Shown piece by piece: positions 17,123-24,858 of a stretch of DNA of 64,000 nt. The stretch covers positions 442,118 to 506,117 of the forward strand of contig JABZFP010000029.1 in the NCBI GenBank assembly GCA_014237395.1, given 5' to 3'. Made by a program: the position numbers and the translations under genes. The stretch's first letter is position 1. Every line of letters begins with the position of its first letter. The notes beneath the pieces are model-generated. The model searched no databases. It was given only the letters and a program-made list of their open reading frames with translations, and had not been told where the DNA came from. Origin of the DNA: Desulfobacteraceae bacterium. GTDB lineage: Bacteria > Desulfobacterota > Desulfobacteria > Desulfobacterales > UBA5852.

Positions 17123-18361
17123 ATGGCATTGCATTATTACAATAAGGATCTTTGCCGAATAAGAACGATAACGACCTTTTTGTCTTTGACGAAAGACAAA
17201 ACAAGCTGGAAGAAAAACATTCTGAAAGCCTCCCGTTTTTGCGCTGAATTGTCCAACACCTTTGTGGAAAACGGATACGTTGTTCAGTCGGTCCGAATCG
17301 TTACCAACCCATTCGGCGAGTATCTCAATACGGAGAGTTTAGAAAGTGCGAGAGAGGATTTGGCCTATCTCAGCAGTCTTCTTAATTCTTCTGACCTCGC
17401 CGGGATTCGAATTCGATTTGCTATCGGAGAAGCGCGAACACAAGACGAGATCCATCTGCTACCGGAATTGGTTAAGGAATTTGGCGACCTGTGTAACGCA
17501 TGCGTCAATGTCGACCCTGATGATGCCGGCATGCTCGATAACACGTTAATCCGATACGCGGCCGAAGCTGTTTCGGAAATCAGCCGAATAACACCTCGAG
17601 GCGAAGGTAATTTCAACTTTACCGTTAATTTCAATTGTGAGCCCCTGATACCCTATTTCCCGGCCGGCTATCATCGCAATGCACTTGGGGACCGCTTTGT
17701 TGTCGGGTTAGAGACGCCGGATTTGCTTGTTGAGGTCCTAAAGGCGTTTAACCGGAATTCGGCCTCCGGGACCCATAATGACCTGTTTAAAGGTTATTAC
17801 GAGGTCATGCGGGAGGCACTTCAGTATCATATAGCCACCATTCATAACGTCATTTCGCAGTCAACGATCGACAAACCTTTTACTTTCTCGGGTTTCGACA
17901 GTTCCGCCGCCCCCTCCAAGAATTGCGCCAGCATGGTCGATGTTTATGAACAGATGGGAATTGCGTATTTTGGCGCCTCGGGCACCGTGGAAGCCTCATC
18001 GTTATTGACGCGCGTCTTTAAATCCATCCAGGGCGTCGCGCTCGTCGGTTTTTCCGGGCTTATGCTCGCCGTAACGGAAGATACCGGTCTTGCCCAGGGC
18101 ACGATCAATGGTGACTTTGATATCCGTTCCCTCTTAACCTACAGCGCTGTTTGTGGCATTGGCCTGGATACGGTCCCAATCCCCGGCGACACGTCAGTTG
18201 ATAAAATTTCAGCCCTGATGCGCGATACGGGCACAATGGCCTATCGCTTAAACAAACCCCTAACGGTTCGCGTGTTTCCCGTGCCGGGTTTAAAGGCCGG
18301 AGATATGACCGCTTTTGAAAGTGAAGATCTTTGTAATTGTGCCGTTCTAGCGGTCCCCTGA
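17123..18361 (+). CDS. DUF711 (UPF0210-like) family protein
   Basis: 412 residues. The N-terminal 'CRIRTITTFLSL' is the hallmark of DUF711. The C-terminal half has 'GSGGTVEASSLL'-like and 'GFSGLMLAVTEDTGLAQ' segments matching the family, which structurally resembles pyruvate formate-lyase-type barrels although no glycyl-radical motif is evident. Function unknown. The annotated ATG 17123 lies only 1-2 nt from AAAAAGGGG; the TTG two codons later (17129) is better spaced (7 nt) and may be the real start. It is coupled to the amidinohydrolase upstream. Confidence 0.8.
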   Translation: MALHYYNKDLCRIRTITTFLSLTKDKTSWKKNILKASRFCAELSNTFVENGYVVQSVRIVTNPFGEYLNTESLESAREDLAYLSSLLNSSDLAGIRIRFAIGEARTQDEIHLLPELVKEFGDLCNACVNVDPDDAGMLDNTLIRYAAEAVSEISRITPRGEGNFNFTVNFNCEPLIPYFPAGYHRNALGDRFVVGLETPDLLVEVLKAFNRNSASGTHNDLFKGYYEVMREALQYHIATIHNVISQSTIDKPFTFSGFDSSAAPSKNCASMVDVYEQMGIAYFGASGTVEASSLLTRVFKSIQGVALVGFSGLMLAVTEDTGLAQGTINGDFDIRSLLTYSAVCGIGLDTVPIPGDTSVDKISALMRDTGTMAYRLNKPLTVRVFPVPGLKAGDMTAFESEDLCNCAVLAVP

Positions 18362-18435
18362 ATTAGGCGCCTGTCATTTGACAACCAGGCGAAGTACGCG
18401 GACCTGCGAGCGAAACGTCTTGAAGGGAAAACAAA

Positions 18436-18741
18436 ATGAAAATTTCTGATTGGCTGGATGAAAAAGTGGCCGAAAACGTGGATGTATCGCAAATCGCATT
18501 GCCCACCGATATTGTTTTTGAGGACGTCGCAGATGAAATGGTATTCTTTGAAGAATGGAATCCATGCGGCATTTTCTGCACCAAAAATCATCCCTATTCC
18601 AAGGTCGAGCGTTTCGGACACTGGTATCGCTGCAAAGGCCAGGATAAGCAAGCCGGGGTTCATTCATCGGAAATGAAGTGGCGGCTGTTTACCAGGAACA
18701 AAGACCTTGCCCTCCAGACGGCAAAATCACATATCGAATAA
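18436..18741 (+). CDS. Small hypothetical protein
   Basis: 101 residues, acidic N-terminal half, with 'EEWNPCGIFCTKNHPYSKVERFGHWYRC' containing three cysteines and three histidines that might bind a metal. Unrecognised. GAAGGG stands 9 nt upstream. It follows the DUF711 gene by 75 bp and precedes a GNAT gene by 16 bp. Confidence 0.6.
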   Translation: MKISDWLDEKVAENVDVSQIALPTDIVFEDVADEMVFFEEWNPCGIFCTKNHPYSKVERFGHWYRCKGQDKQAGVHSSEMKWRLFTRNKDLALQTAKSHIE

Positions 18742-18757
18742 CAAGAAGGAATGCGCG

Positions 18758-19303
18758 TTGGACATAAGAAAATCCACTGAAACCGATCGGGTAGCCATCG
18801 CGAAAATCCATACGAAGGCCTTTGGCGAAGAAAAAGGCCCGGAAATAGCGGCGCTGGTCAATGGATTGTTCGACGATCCAACCGCCGCGCCATTGCTGTC
18901 ATTAGTTGCGGTCGAAAAGGATCGACTCGTCGGCCATATCCTCTACACGAAGTCCGTCATTACGGATACCGATACGCCTGTTTCGATTCGGCTGCTGGCC
19001 CCTCTGGCGGTTCTGCCGGATGCCCAAGCGAAAGGCGTTGGCCGCAAACTGATTAAAGAAGGACTTGACCAACTGTGGGACGCCGGGGTCGATCTCGTCT
19101 TTGTTCTTGGGCATCCGGATTATTATCCGCGCTGCGGATTTATGCCTGCCGGGGTGCTGGGGTTCGAAGCGCCCTATCCCATACCCGATGAACATGCCGG
19201 CGCATGGATGGTTCAAGCCCTAAAGGACGGTGTTATCGGTCGTGTTAAAGGGAAAGTCCAATGCGCGGAAGTGCTTGACCAACCCCAGCACTGGCGCGAG
19301 TAG
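18758..19303 (+). CDS. GNAT-family N-acetyltransferase (YhbS-like, TTG start)
   Basis: 181 residues with 'LLAPLAVLPDAQAKGVGRKLIKEGLDQL' (motif A) and 'VFVLGHPDYYPRCGFMPAGVLGF', which is characteristic of the YhbS-type GNATs. TTG 18758 is chosen because AAGAAGGA (18743-18750) is ideally spaced; an upstream ATG at 18707 would overlap the previous gene. The acceptor is unknown. Confidence 0.87.
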   Translation: MDIRKSTETDRVAIAKIHTKAFGEEKGPEIAALVNGLFDDPTAAPLLSLVAVEKDRLVGHILYTKSVITDTDTPVSIRLLAPLAVLPDAQAKGVGRKLIKEGLDQLWDAGVDLVFVLGHPDYYPRCGFMPAGVLGFEAPYPIPDEHAGAWMVQALKDGVIGRVKGKVQCAEVLDQPQHWRE

Positions 19304-19425
19304 CCTTTATTGCTAACAATCTGTTACACGGGTGCCTTACGCAACATGGCATTTGCGCCCGTCAAAGATTTCTCAACGTCCAATTTCATATAACATTCTG
19401 AATGGTTCTAACGAGGAGGGAAATA

Positions 19426-19740
19426 ATGAAAACCTTTGCCGATAAAGCGTATGACTTATTGAGAAAGGTGCCCAAAGGGCGCGTTACCACCTATAAGGAA
19501 ATAGCCCATGCCCTGAACACCAAAGCCTATCGCGGGGTCGGGCAAGCCATGCGCAATAACCCCCATGCACCCGAAGTTCCCTGACACCGGGTCGTTGCCA
19601 CATCCGGTCGGATTGGGGGATTTCAGGGAAAAACATCGGGAAGGTCGATCCAAAGAAAAATTCAAATGCTCAAAGAGGAAGGAATTGAGGTCCACGGAGG
19701 AAAGATAAAGGATTTTGAGGACGTTCTTTATCGATTTTGA
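19426..19740 (+). CDS. Probable selenocysteine-containing O6-alkylguanine-DNA alkyltransferase (MGMT family)
   Basis: A 104-residue single-domain protein if the TGA at 19582-19584 is decoded as selenocysteine (residue 53). Upstream of it is the MGMT helix-turn-helix ('PKGRVTTYKEIAHAL', 'YRGVGQAMRNNP'). The TGA sits exactly at the alkyl-accepting cysteine of P-C-H-R-V-V, and the frame continues with 'HRVVATSGRIGGFQGK...' through the normal C-terminus to TGA at 19738. A GAGGAGGG ribosome site precedes ATG 19426. The protein would transfer alkyl groups from DNA to its active residue. Alternatives are a nonsense mutation (TGC to TGA) or a sequencing error. The hairpin at 19598-19616 and the intact downstream frame favour Sec. 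Confidence 0.75.
19598..19616 (+). promoter_or_regulatory. Candidate bacterial SECIS hairpin
   Basis: The arms CCA-(C)-ATCC and GGAT-TGG form seven base pairs with one bulged base on the 5' side and a GGTC loop (19606-19609). The loop begins 21 nt after the UGA. The E. coli fdhF SECIS likewise has a short stem, a bulged base on the 5' side and a loop containing GGUC at about 17-18 nt. It lies within the coding region, as bacterial SECIS elements do. Confidence 0.6.
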
Positions 19741-19875
19741 TCATCCTTGAAATTCATCGCGCTTGAGCCGGACACACAAAACTGCCCCCTGTCATCTTGA
19801 TATAATTGCGTTTTTCTGTCATTGTGCTATATATTGCTTCAAATTCACCCCTCTCCGGATGACAGGAAGCGCCCC

Positions 19876-20277
19876 ATGCCGATATCGTATTTGTTTAAAG
19901 GTGATTTGTTGATGTTCAAAGCCCGTGGCGCCGTCACCGTCAAAGAATTCTACCTGGCCTGGGATAAAATTTCCGGGGATTCGTCTTTCCAGCAGCCCCT
20001 TGATACGCTGATCGATCTTCGCGAAGCCCAAGTCGATGTGCCCGGCCAGGAGATCGAAGCCATTGTCTACCGATTAAAAAAGGATCGATTGTTTAAAAAG
20101 ATGGTTTTCGTGGCGGAGCGCGGATCCTTCACCTATGCCATGGGCCGCATGTTCTGTATCAATGCCGAATATGTCGGCTGCCGTTCCGAAATCTTCCTCA
20201 ACATGGTCGATGCCCTGGCCTGGCTCGATCGAGAAGGCATGGACGATGAACCTGCGGCACCGATCGAGGCCTCCTGA
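19876..20277 (+). CDS. SpoIIAA/STAS-like domain protein (related to 1397-1783)
   Basis: 133 residues. The same layout as the protein at 1397-1783: 'ISYLFKGDLLMFKARG' hairpin, a tryptophan-bearing helix, 'DTLIDLREAQ', 'KMVFVAERGSFTYAMGRMF' and 'MVDALAWL'. The central 'AE...R-M-F' block and terminal 'A-x-A-W-L' are shared. Probably a cytoplasmic STAS-like module with an unknown partner. AGGAAG is well spaced before ATG 19876. Confidence 0.65.
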   Translation: MPISYLFKGDLLMFKARGAVTVKEFYLAWDKISGDSSFQQPLDTLIDLREAQVDVPGQEIEAIVYRLKKDRLFKKMVFVAERGSFTYAMGRMFCINAEYVGCRSEIFLNMVDALAWLDREGMDDEPAAPIEAS

Positions 20278-20342
20278 CAAAAGCGCCGATTGACACGTTC
20301 CATCGGACCGCTTTTCAGCACTACGCTTTTCCCCGGATAGCC

Positions 20343-21062
20343 ATGATACGAAGCTTGCTGTTCTGGACATTGTTTCCTTTCGTGCTACCGCAGGCCATCC
20401 GTGTTCGCAGCGATGCACCGCGCTTTCCCGGGGCCGGCGGGCCGAAGGAAGGCGCCATTGGTGAGGGACCGCCCCTCAGGCTCCTCGCAGTTGGAGACTC
20501 CATCATTGCCGGTGTGGGTGCCGAAAGCTTGTCCAAAGCGCTGGTGGGTCAAACCGCAGCATGGCTGGCGGACCTGCTGGGGTGTCGAATCGATTGGACA
20601 GCCCGCGGCAGCATCGGGGCCGATTCGAACAAAATCCTGCATCGCCTGGTTCCAAGCCTGCCAGAACCGGAAGCGGACATCATCATTCTGTCGGTGGGGG
20701 TAAACGATGTGACCGGGCTCACCCGCCTATCCCGCTGGCAGCGTAACCTGAATGACCTGCTGACAGCCTTGCATCGCCACTCTCCCCGGGCCATCGTGGC
20801 CGTGGCTGGTATCCCCCCGCTCAAGGGGTTTCCCCTTCTGCCGCAGCCCCTGCGTGCCCTTTTCGGGCTGCGCGGAGATATATTCGACAAGGCCTCCCGG
20901 AAAGTGTTATTGCGCTATCCTTTTGCGGTCTATATTCCGCTGGACTTCGATCCTACGCCCGATAAATTCTCGGCCGATGGCTACCATCCCTCGGGAAAAA
21001 GCTACCGGGAATTCGGTCTGATGATGGCAACCCAAATCTCAAAAAAGATTGACAAGCCCTAA
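20343..21062 (+). CDS. SGNH/GDSL-family hydrolase
   Basis: 239 residues with a hydrophobic N-terminus (possible signal anchor, residues 1-20). SGNH blocks: block I 'AVGDSIIAGVG' (S53), block III 'SVGVNDVTGL', and block V 'DGYHPSGKSY'. The family cleaves esters or thioesters, including lysophospholipids and acyl chains. It stands alone 65 bp downstream of the SpoIIAA-like gene. Confidence 0.88.
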   Translation: MIRSLLFWTLFPFVLPQAIRVRSDAPRFPGAGGPKEGAIGEGPPLRLLAVGDSIIAGVGAESLSKALVGQTAAWLADLLGCRIDWTARGSIGADSNKILHRLVPSLPEPEADIIILSVGVNDVTGLTRLSRWQRNLNDLLTALHRHSPRAIVAVAGIPPLKGFPLLPQPLRALFGLRGDIFDKASRKVLLRYPFAVYIPLDFDPTPDKFSADGYHPSGKSYREFGLMMATQISKKIDKP

Positions 21063-21398
21063 AACCTCAACACGGACAGCCGATTATCACCTCCGGCAAT
21101 ATCGTCGACCCGACTAGGAAAGTGGCTGCCGTATTGACGGTATAGGCTTTCGGTCGTAAGTTTCTGCAGCTGCGGTTCTTGATTGTCCTGATCGACGAAT
21201 GCAGGCAAGCCTATGCTGCATCAATATTTCACGGATACTTCAGCAGGCTTTTTTGAACATCTGCCGGGATTAGGAAAAATCATTCCCCGCATCCGCGGCA
21301 CCCTGTAATGCGCTGCCACACAACAACATCCCATGCACAGCATGGCACCACGCCGCTGGCGCATACCATCATAAGTCATCGAGAGGGCCAGCCACTCC
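21063..21398. other. Intergenic stretch, nothing firm
   Basis: About 335 bases between the SGNH hydrolase and the DUF2254 gene. TTGACG (about 21135) with TAAGTT 17 nt downstream is a weak promoter candidate for the following operon. I see no gene or strong terminator. Confidence 0.35.
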
Positions 21399-22790
21399 AT
21401 GAAAACCAGAATCCGCAATCTTCTCGAAAAATTATCCGGCAATTACTGGTTTATCCCCTCTGTTATGGCCGTTGCGGCCATCGGTCTTTCCCAGGGACTG
21501 CTGTATCTTGACCAGATCATGGGCCCACAGGGACTTTGGCAGGGCAGTGCTTTTCTGACGACCGGTATCGAGGGCGCCCGATCCACCCTTGCCACGATTG
21601 CCAGTTCCATGATCACGGTTACCGGTGTTGTGTTCTCCATCACAATCGTAAGCCTGTCCCTGGCGTCCCAGCAATTTGGACCCCGCCTGCTGCAGCATTT
21701 CATGCGAGATCGCGGCAATCAAATCGTTCTCGGAACGGTTACCTCGACCTTTATATACTGCCTGCTGGTATTACGAACGATCGGTGCCTCTGTTGAAGGT
21801 GCCTTCGTCCCTCACGGCAGTGCCCTGGTGGGTGTCATGCTGGCCGTTGTCAACATCGGCGTCCTGATTTACTTCATCCACCACACGGCCGAGGCGATAC
21901 AGGTCAACAATGTAATCAGCCGCATCAGTCGCGACATTTCCAACGCAGTGAAGCGCTTGTATCCCGAAAAACGATCCTCAGCGAGCCAACCGGAAGCCGA
22001 TCCGGCCCCTCGAAAACCGCTACCGGATGATTTCAACGATCGGGCGGCCGTCCTCTGTGCCGAGGATAGTGGCTATATTCAGGCAATTGACCCCGGCAGC
22101 CTCGTCCAATTGGCGAAAGAAAATGACCTGATCATCCGCCTTCTTCGCCGCCCTGGGCATTTCCTTGTCGCAGACACCCCCTTGGCCGAAGTCTATCCAG
22201 CTGAGGCGATTACAGCGGAGCTGTCCACAGCTATCAACAGCCAATTCATTTTGGGCTCCAAGCGTTCCCAGGAGTATGACCTGGAGTTCCTGATCAACGA
22301 ACTGGTCGAAATCGCCGCCCGCGCCCTTTCTCCCGGAATAAACGACCCGTTTACAGCCATTGCTTGCATCGACCATCTGAGTTCGGCGTTGTGCGACCTT
22401 GCCAAGCGGTCCGAACCTTCTGCGGAACGTCTTGATTCCGGCGATTCGCTCCGGCTCATCCTTCACATGACCGGTTTTCCGGAAATCGTGGATGCGGCCT
22501 TCAACCAAATCCGGCAAAATGCCCGCACTCATGCCTCCGTGACCATACGACTGCTGGAAAGCCTGGGAACAATCATGCGCTTTGCCTGGAACGCTAAGCA
22601 GCGGGACGCCATTATACGGCAGGCCATTATGATCGAAAAAGGCTGTCGTGACGGTCTTCCGGAAGCCATGGATGCCGAAGATGTTTCAAAACGATATACG
22701 TCGATTTTTAAAACCATGCGCGATCAACGTAGCGGAGAATCGCAAAGGGGAGACGATACATGGCAGTTAAGGCGGCCGCCGACTTATTAA
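21399..22790 (+). CDS. DUF2254 membrane protein
   Basis: 463 residues. Four transmembrane helices lie in the first 170 residues ('WFIPSVMAVAAIGLSQGLLYLD', 'SMITVTGVVFSITIVSLSLASQQFGPRLL', ...), followed by a soluble domain. This is the DUF2254 signature, a family of predicted inner-membrane proteins of unknown function. It overlaps the MscS-type gene by 31 bp, so the two are translationally coupled, which fits a role in membrane stress. Confidence 0.85.
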   Translation: MKTRIRNLLEKLSGNYWFIPSVMAVAAIGLSQGLLYLDQIMGPQGLWQGSAFLTTGIEGARSTLATIASSMITVTGVVFSITIVSLSLASQQFGPRLLQHFMRDRGNQIVLGTVTSTFIYCLLVLRTIGASVEGAFVPHGSALVGVMLAVVNIGVLIYFIHHTAEAIQVNNVISRISRDISNAVKRLYPEKRSSASQPEADPAPRKPLPDDFNDRAAVLCAEDSGYIQAIDPGSLVQLAKENDLIIRLLRRPGHFLVADTPLAEVYPAEAITAELSTAINSQFILGSKRSQEYDLEFLINELVEIAARALSPGINDPFTAIACIDHLSSALCDLAKRSEPSAERLDSGDSLRLILHMTGFPEIVDAAFNQIRQNARTHASVTIRLLESLGTIMRFAWNAKQRDAIIRQAIMIEKGCRDGLPEAMDAEDVSKRYTSIFKTMRDQRSGESQRGDDTWQLRRPPTY

Positions 22791-24226
22791 GCACTGGCGC
22801 GGGTTATCGCAACCGATGGTCATTCATGGTTATCGTCGTACTGACGGCCATGCTTTTTCCCCTGTATAGCCAGGCTCAGCAAACCGACACGTCGCCAGTT
22901 ATTGAGGAAATGGAAGCGGATACGGATAACCGTGTCGAGGTTCAACCGATTTCCAGCGATGATGCAATAAAAGCGCGGTTGACGAACATCATGGTGTCGA
23001 CCGGTTGGTTTGATAACATCCAGGTGGAAGTGAATGATGGCGTCGTCTTTCTGGATGGCGGGACGCTTTCTGATAAATACCGCTCTTGGGCCGGTGATCT
23101 GGCCAACCGGACGCGGGACGTGGTTGCCGTCGTAAACCGAATTCAGGTCAAAACAGGCCCGGCATGGAATTTGGCACCGGCGATCGACGTTATTCGCAAT
23201 GTGATGCAGCAAACTGTGCGCGCCTTGCCAATGATCGGTCTTGCGTTGATTATCTTTGTCATCTCCATCGGCGCAGCACGGGCCGTCGCCGTGGTCATGC
23301 GAAAACTCCTATCAGAGCGGCTGAATCCCTTGATTCTCAGCATGGCGGCGCGCACCCTGGCATTGCTGACATTTCTATTGGGCTTGTATCTGGTCTTGCA
23401 TGTCGCCGGGCTGACGCGGTTGGCGGCAACCGTTATCGGTGGCACCGGCATCGCCGGTCTGGTTGCCGGCATTGCTTTTCGCGATATCCTCGAAAATTAT
23501 CTGGCCAGCATCCTGATCAGTTTGCGCAACCCCTTCCGCCTGGGGGATGTCGTGGATATTGGCGGTCATTTAGGTGTCGTCCAACGCGTCACCTCACGAG
23601 GCACGGTTTTGATGGATTTAAACGGCAATCACATCCAGATTCCCAATGCGACCGTCTATAAAAGCATTATTCAAAATTATACGGCCAATCCAAATCGCCG
23701 CGATTTTTTCGAGGTCGGCATCGGCTATGAAAATGACATTGCCGAGGCGCAGGAGATCGCTTTCGATGTACTCGTGACGCATCCGGCGGTCCTGACAGAA
23801 CCGGAGCCATTGGTGCTGACGAATCACTTGGGCGCCGCCACAGTCAATCTGAAAGTATACTATTGGTACAATGGTGCAACCCACAACGGCCTGACCATAC
23901 GATCATCACTATTGCGTCTGGTCAAAGAGGCCTTTCAGAACCGCGGGATTTCGATGCCGGATGAGGCCCGCGAAATCGTTTTCCCCGAGGATGTTCCGGT
24001 CCGGTTGAAGACCGAGGATGCGGTCGACCGCCGCGAATACCAGCAACCCGGTAACGCCAGAAGCAAAACGAAAGCCGAAAATAAGCTGATGTTCACCGAA
24101 GCAGAGGGCCATCAATTCAGTGAGGCTGCGCCGATACAAAGACAAGCGCAGCAGGCCAGAAATCCGGAGGAGTCGCCCGACTTACTATCAGAACCAGAGG
24201 AAAACCCAACACCTGAGAAGCCCTGA
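22760..24226 (+). CDS. MscS-family mechanosensitive channel with N-terminal BON domain
   Basis: 488 residues: signal/anchor (about 23-41), a BON domain (about 70-130, 'AIKARLTNIMVSTGWFDNIQVEVNDGVVFLDG'), TM segments (about 140-245), and the MscS pore and beta domain ('GLVAGIAFRDILENYLASILISLRNPFRLGDVVDIGG', 'IPNATVYKSIIQNYT'). A charged Pro/Glu-rich tail follows. It probably gates on membrane tension or osmotic downshift, with BON as periplasmic phospholipid-binding module. GGGGAG precedes the ATG. Confidence 0.9.
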   Translation: MAVKAAADLLSTGAGYRNRWSFMVIVVLTAMLFPLYSQAQQTDTSPVIEEMEADTDNRVEVQPISSDDAIKARLTNIMVSTGWFDNIQVEVNDGVVFLDGGTLSDKYRSWAGDLANRTRDVVAVVNRIQVKTGPAWNLAPAIDVIRNVMQQTVRALPMIGLALIIFVISIGAARAVAVVMRKLLSERLNPLILSMAARTLALLTFLLGLYLVLHVAGLTRLAATVIGGTGIAGLVAGIAFRDILENYLASILISLRNPFRLGDVVDIGGHLGVVQRVTSRGTVLMDLNGNHIQIPNATVYKSIIQNYTANPNRRDFFEVGIGYENDIAEAQEIAFDVLVTHPAVLTEPEPLVLTNHLGAATVNLKVYYWYNGATHNGLTIRSSLLRLVKEAFQNRGISMPDEAREIVFPEDVPVRLKTEDAVDRREYQQPGNARSKTKAENKLMFTEAEGHQFSEAAPIQRQAQQARNPEESPDLLSEPEENPTPEKP

Positions 24227-24240
24227 AGAAAGGATCGCAA

Positions 24241-24672
24241 ATGCCCCCTGAATCGCCCTTGGCCAAGTTCTGCTTCCCAGTCCGGGTTCGCTTTGCCGAC
24301 ACCGACCTGCAGGGTCACGTGTTCTTCGGAAATTACTTCACCTACATGGACGAGGCCTTCATGGCCTACATCGATGAACTGGGCTTTGCCTGGGAGACGT
24401 TGGGCGAGATGGGGCTGGCGGTCTACTACGTGGACAGCGGTTGCCAGTTCAAGGGGCCGTCCTTTTTCGGCGACCACCTTAACGTGCACACCCAAATATC
24501 GCAACTGGGCAACAGCAGCCTGACCGCCGAGATGGCGGTGGTGCGGGAACACGATCAGGCTGTTGTGGCCGTCGGTTATATCAAGGGTGTTCTGGTGGAC
24601 AACCGGACCGAAAAATCCACCCCCATCCCCGAAGCACTCCACGAGGCGATTGCCACGTACCAGGACGGCTAA
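24241..24672 (+). CDS. Hotdog-fold acyl-CoA thioesterase (4HBT type)
   Basis: 143 residues with the 4-hydroxybenzoyl-CoA thioesterase motif 'VRFADTDLQGHVFFGNYFTYMDEAF'; the aspartate in 'DTDLQGHV' is the family's catalytic residue. It hydrolyses an acyl-CoA in the cytoplasm; the acyl group is not predictable. It sits 14 bp behind the MscS gene in what looks like one operon; AAGGA precedes the ATG. Confidence 0.88.
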   Translation: MPPESPLAKFCFPVRVRFADTDLQGHVFFGNYFTYMDEAFMAYIDELGFAWETLGEMGLAVYYVDSGCQFKGPSFFGDHLNVHTQISQLGNSSLTAEMAVVREHDQAVVAVGYIKGVLVDNRTEKSTPIPEALHEAIATYQDG

Positions 24673-24798
24673 AGCGGCAAAGAATTGCGCCCCTTGCGGA
24701 TACGACGGCAATACGAAGGCCGCCAACCATGGCCTGAGAAGTAAAAAGACCCATTAAATGCATCTGGATTCAGGCCTTGATCGAAACATCAAAATTAA

Positions 24799-24826
24799 CG
24801 GTGGCCGGAGCATGCTCCGGCCACCG
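24799..24826. terminator. Perfect 28-bp palindrome, probable bidirectional terminator
   Basis: CGGTGGCCGGAGCA and its exact reverse complement meet without a loop between two convergent genes (24672 and 24859). On the minus strand it is followed by TTAATTTT, so it should stop transcription of the CARDB gene; it may also act on the plus-strand operon. Confidence 0.65.
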
Positions 24827-24858
24827 CCGTTCAAACCAAACACATCTTTTTGCTGCTA

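Noticed and set aside
19318..19380. Terminator or attC after the YhbS-like GNAT gene
   Set aside because: ACGGGTGC and GCGCCCGT can pair, but there is no T-tract, no core boxes, and the arms are far apart.
19402..19584. A 60-residue truncated MGMT-like gene ending at the TGA
   Set aside because: The frame continues after the TGA with full family homology to a normal C-terminus, and a SECIS-like hairpin follows, so a truncated gene is the weaker reading.
19585..19608. A hairpin ACCGG/CCGGT directly after the TGA as the SECIS
   Set aside because: Its loop begins only 8 nt after the TGA, too close for a bacterial SECIS; the GGTC hairpin at 19598-19616 is better placed.
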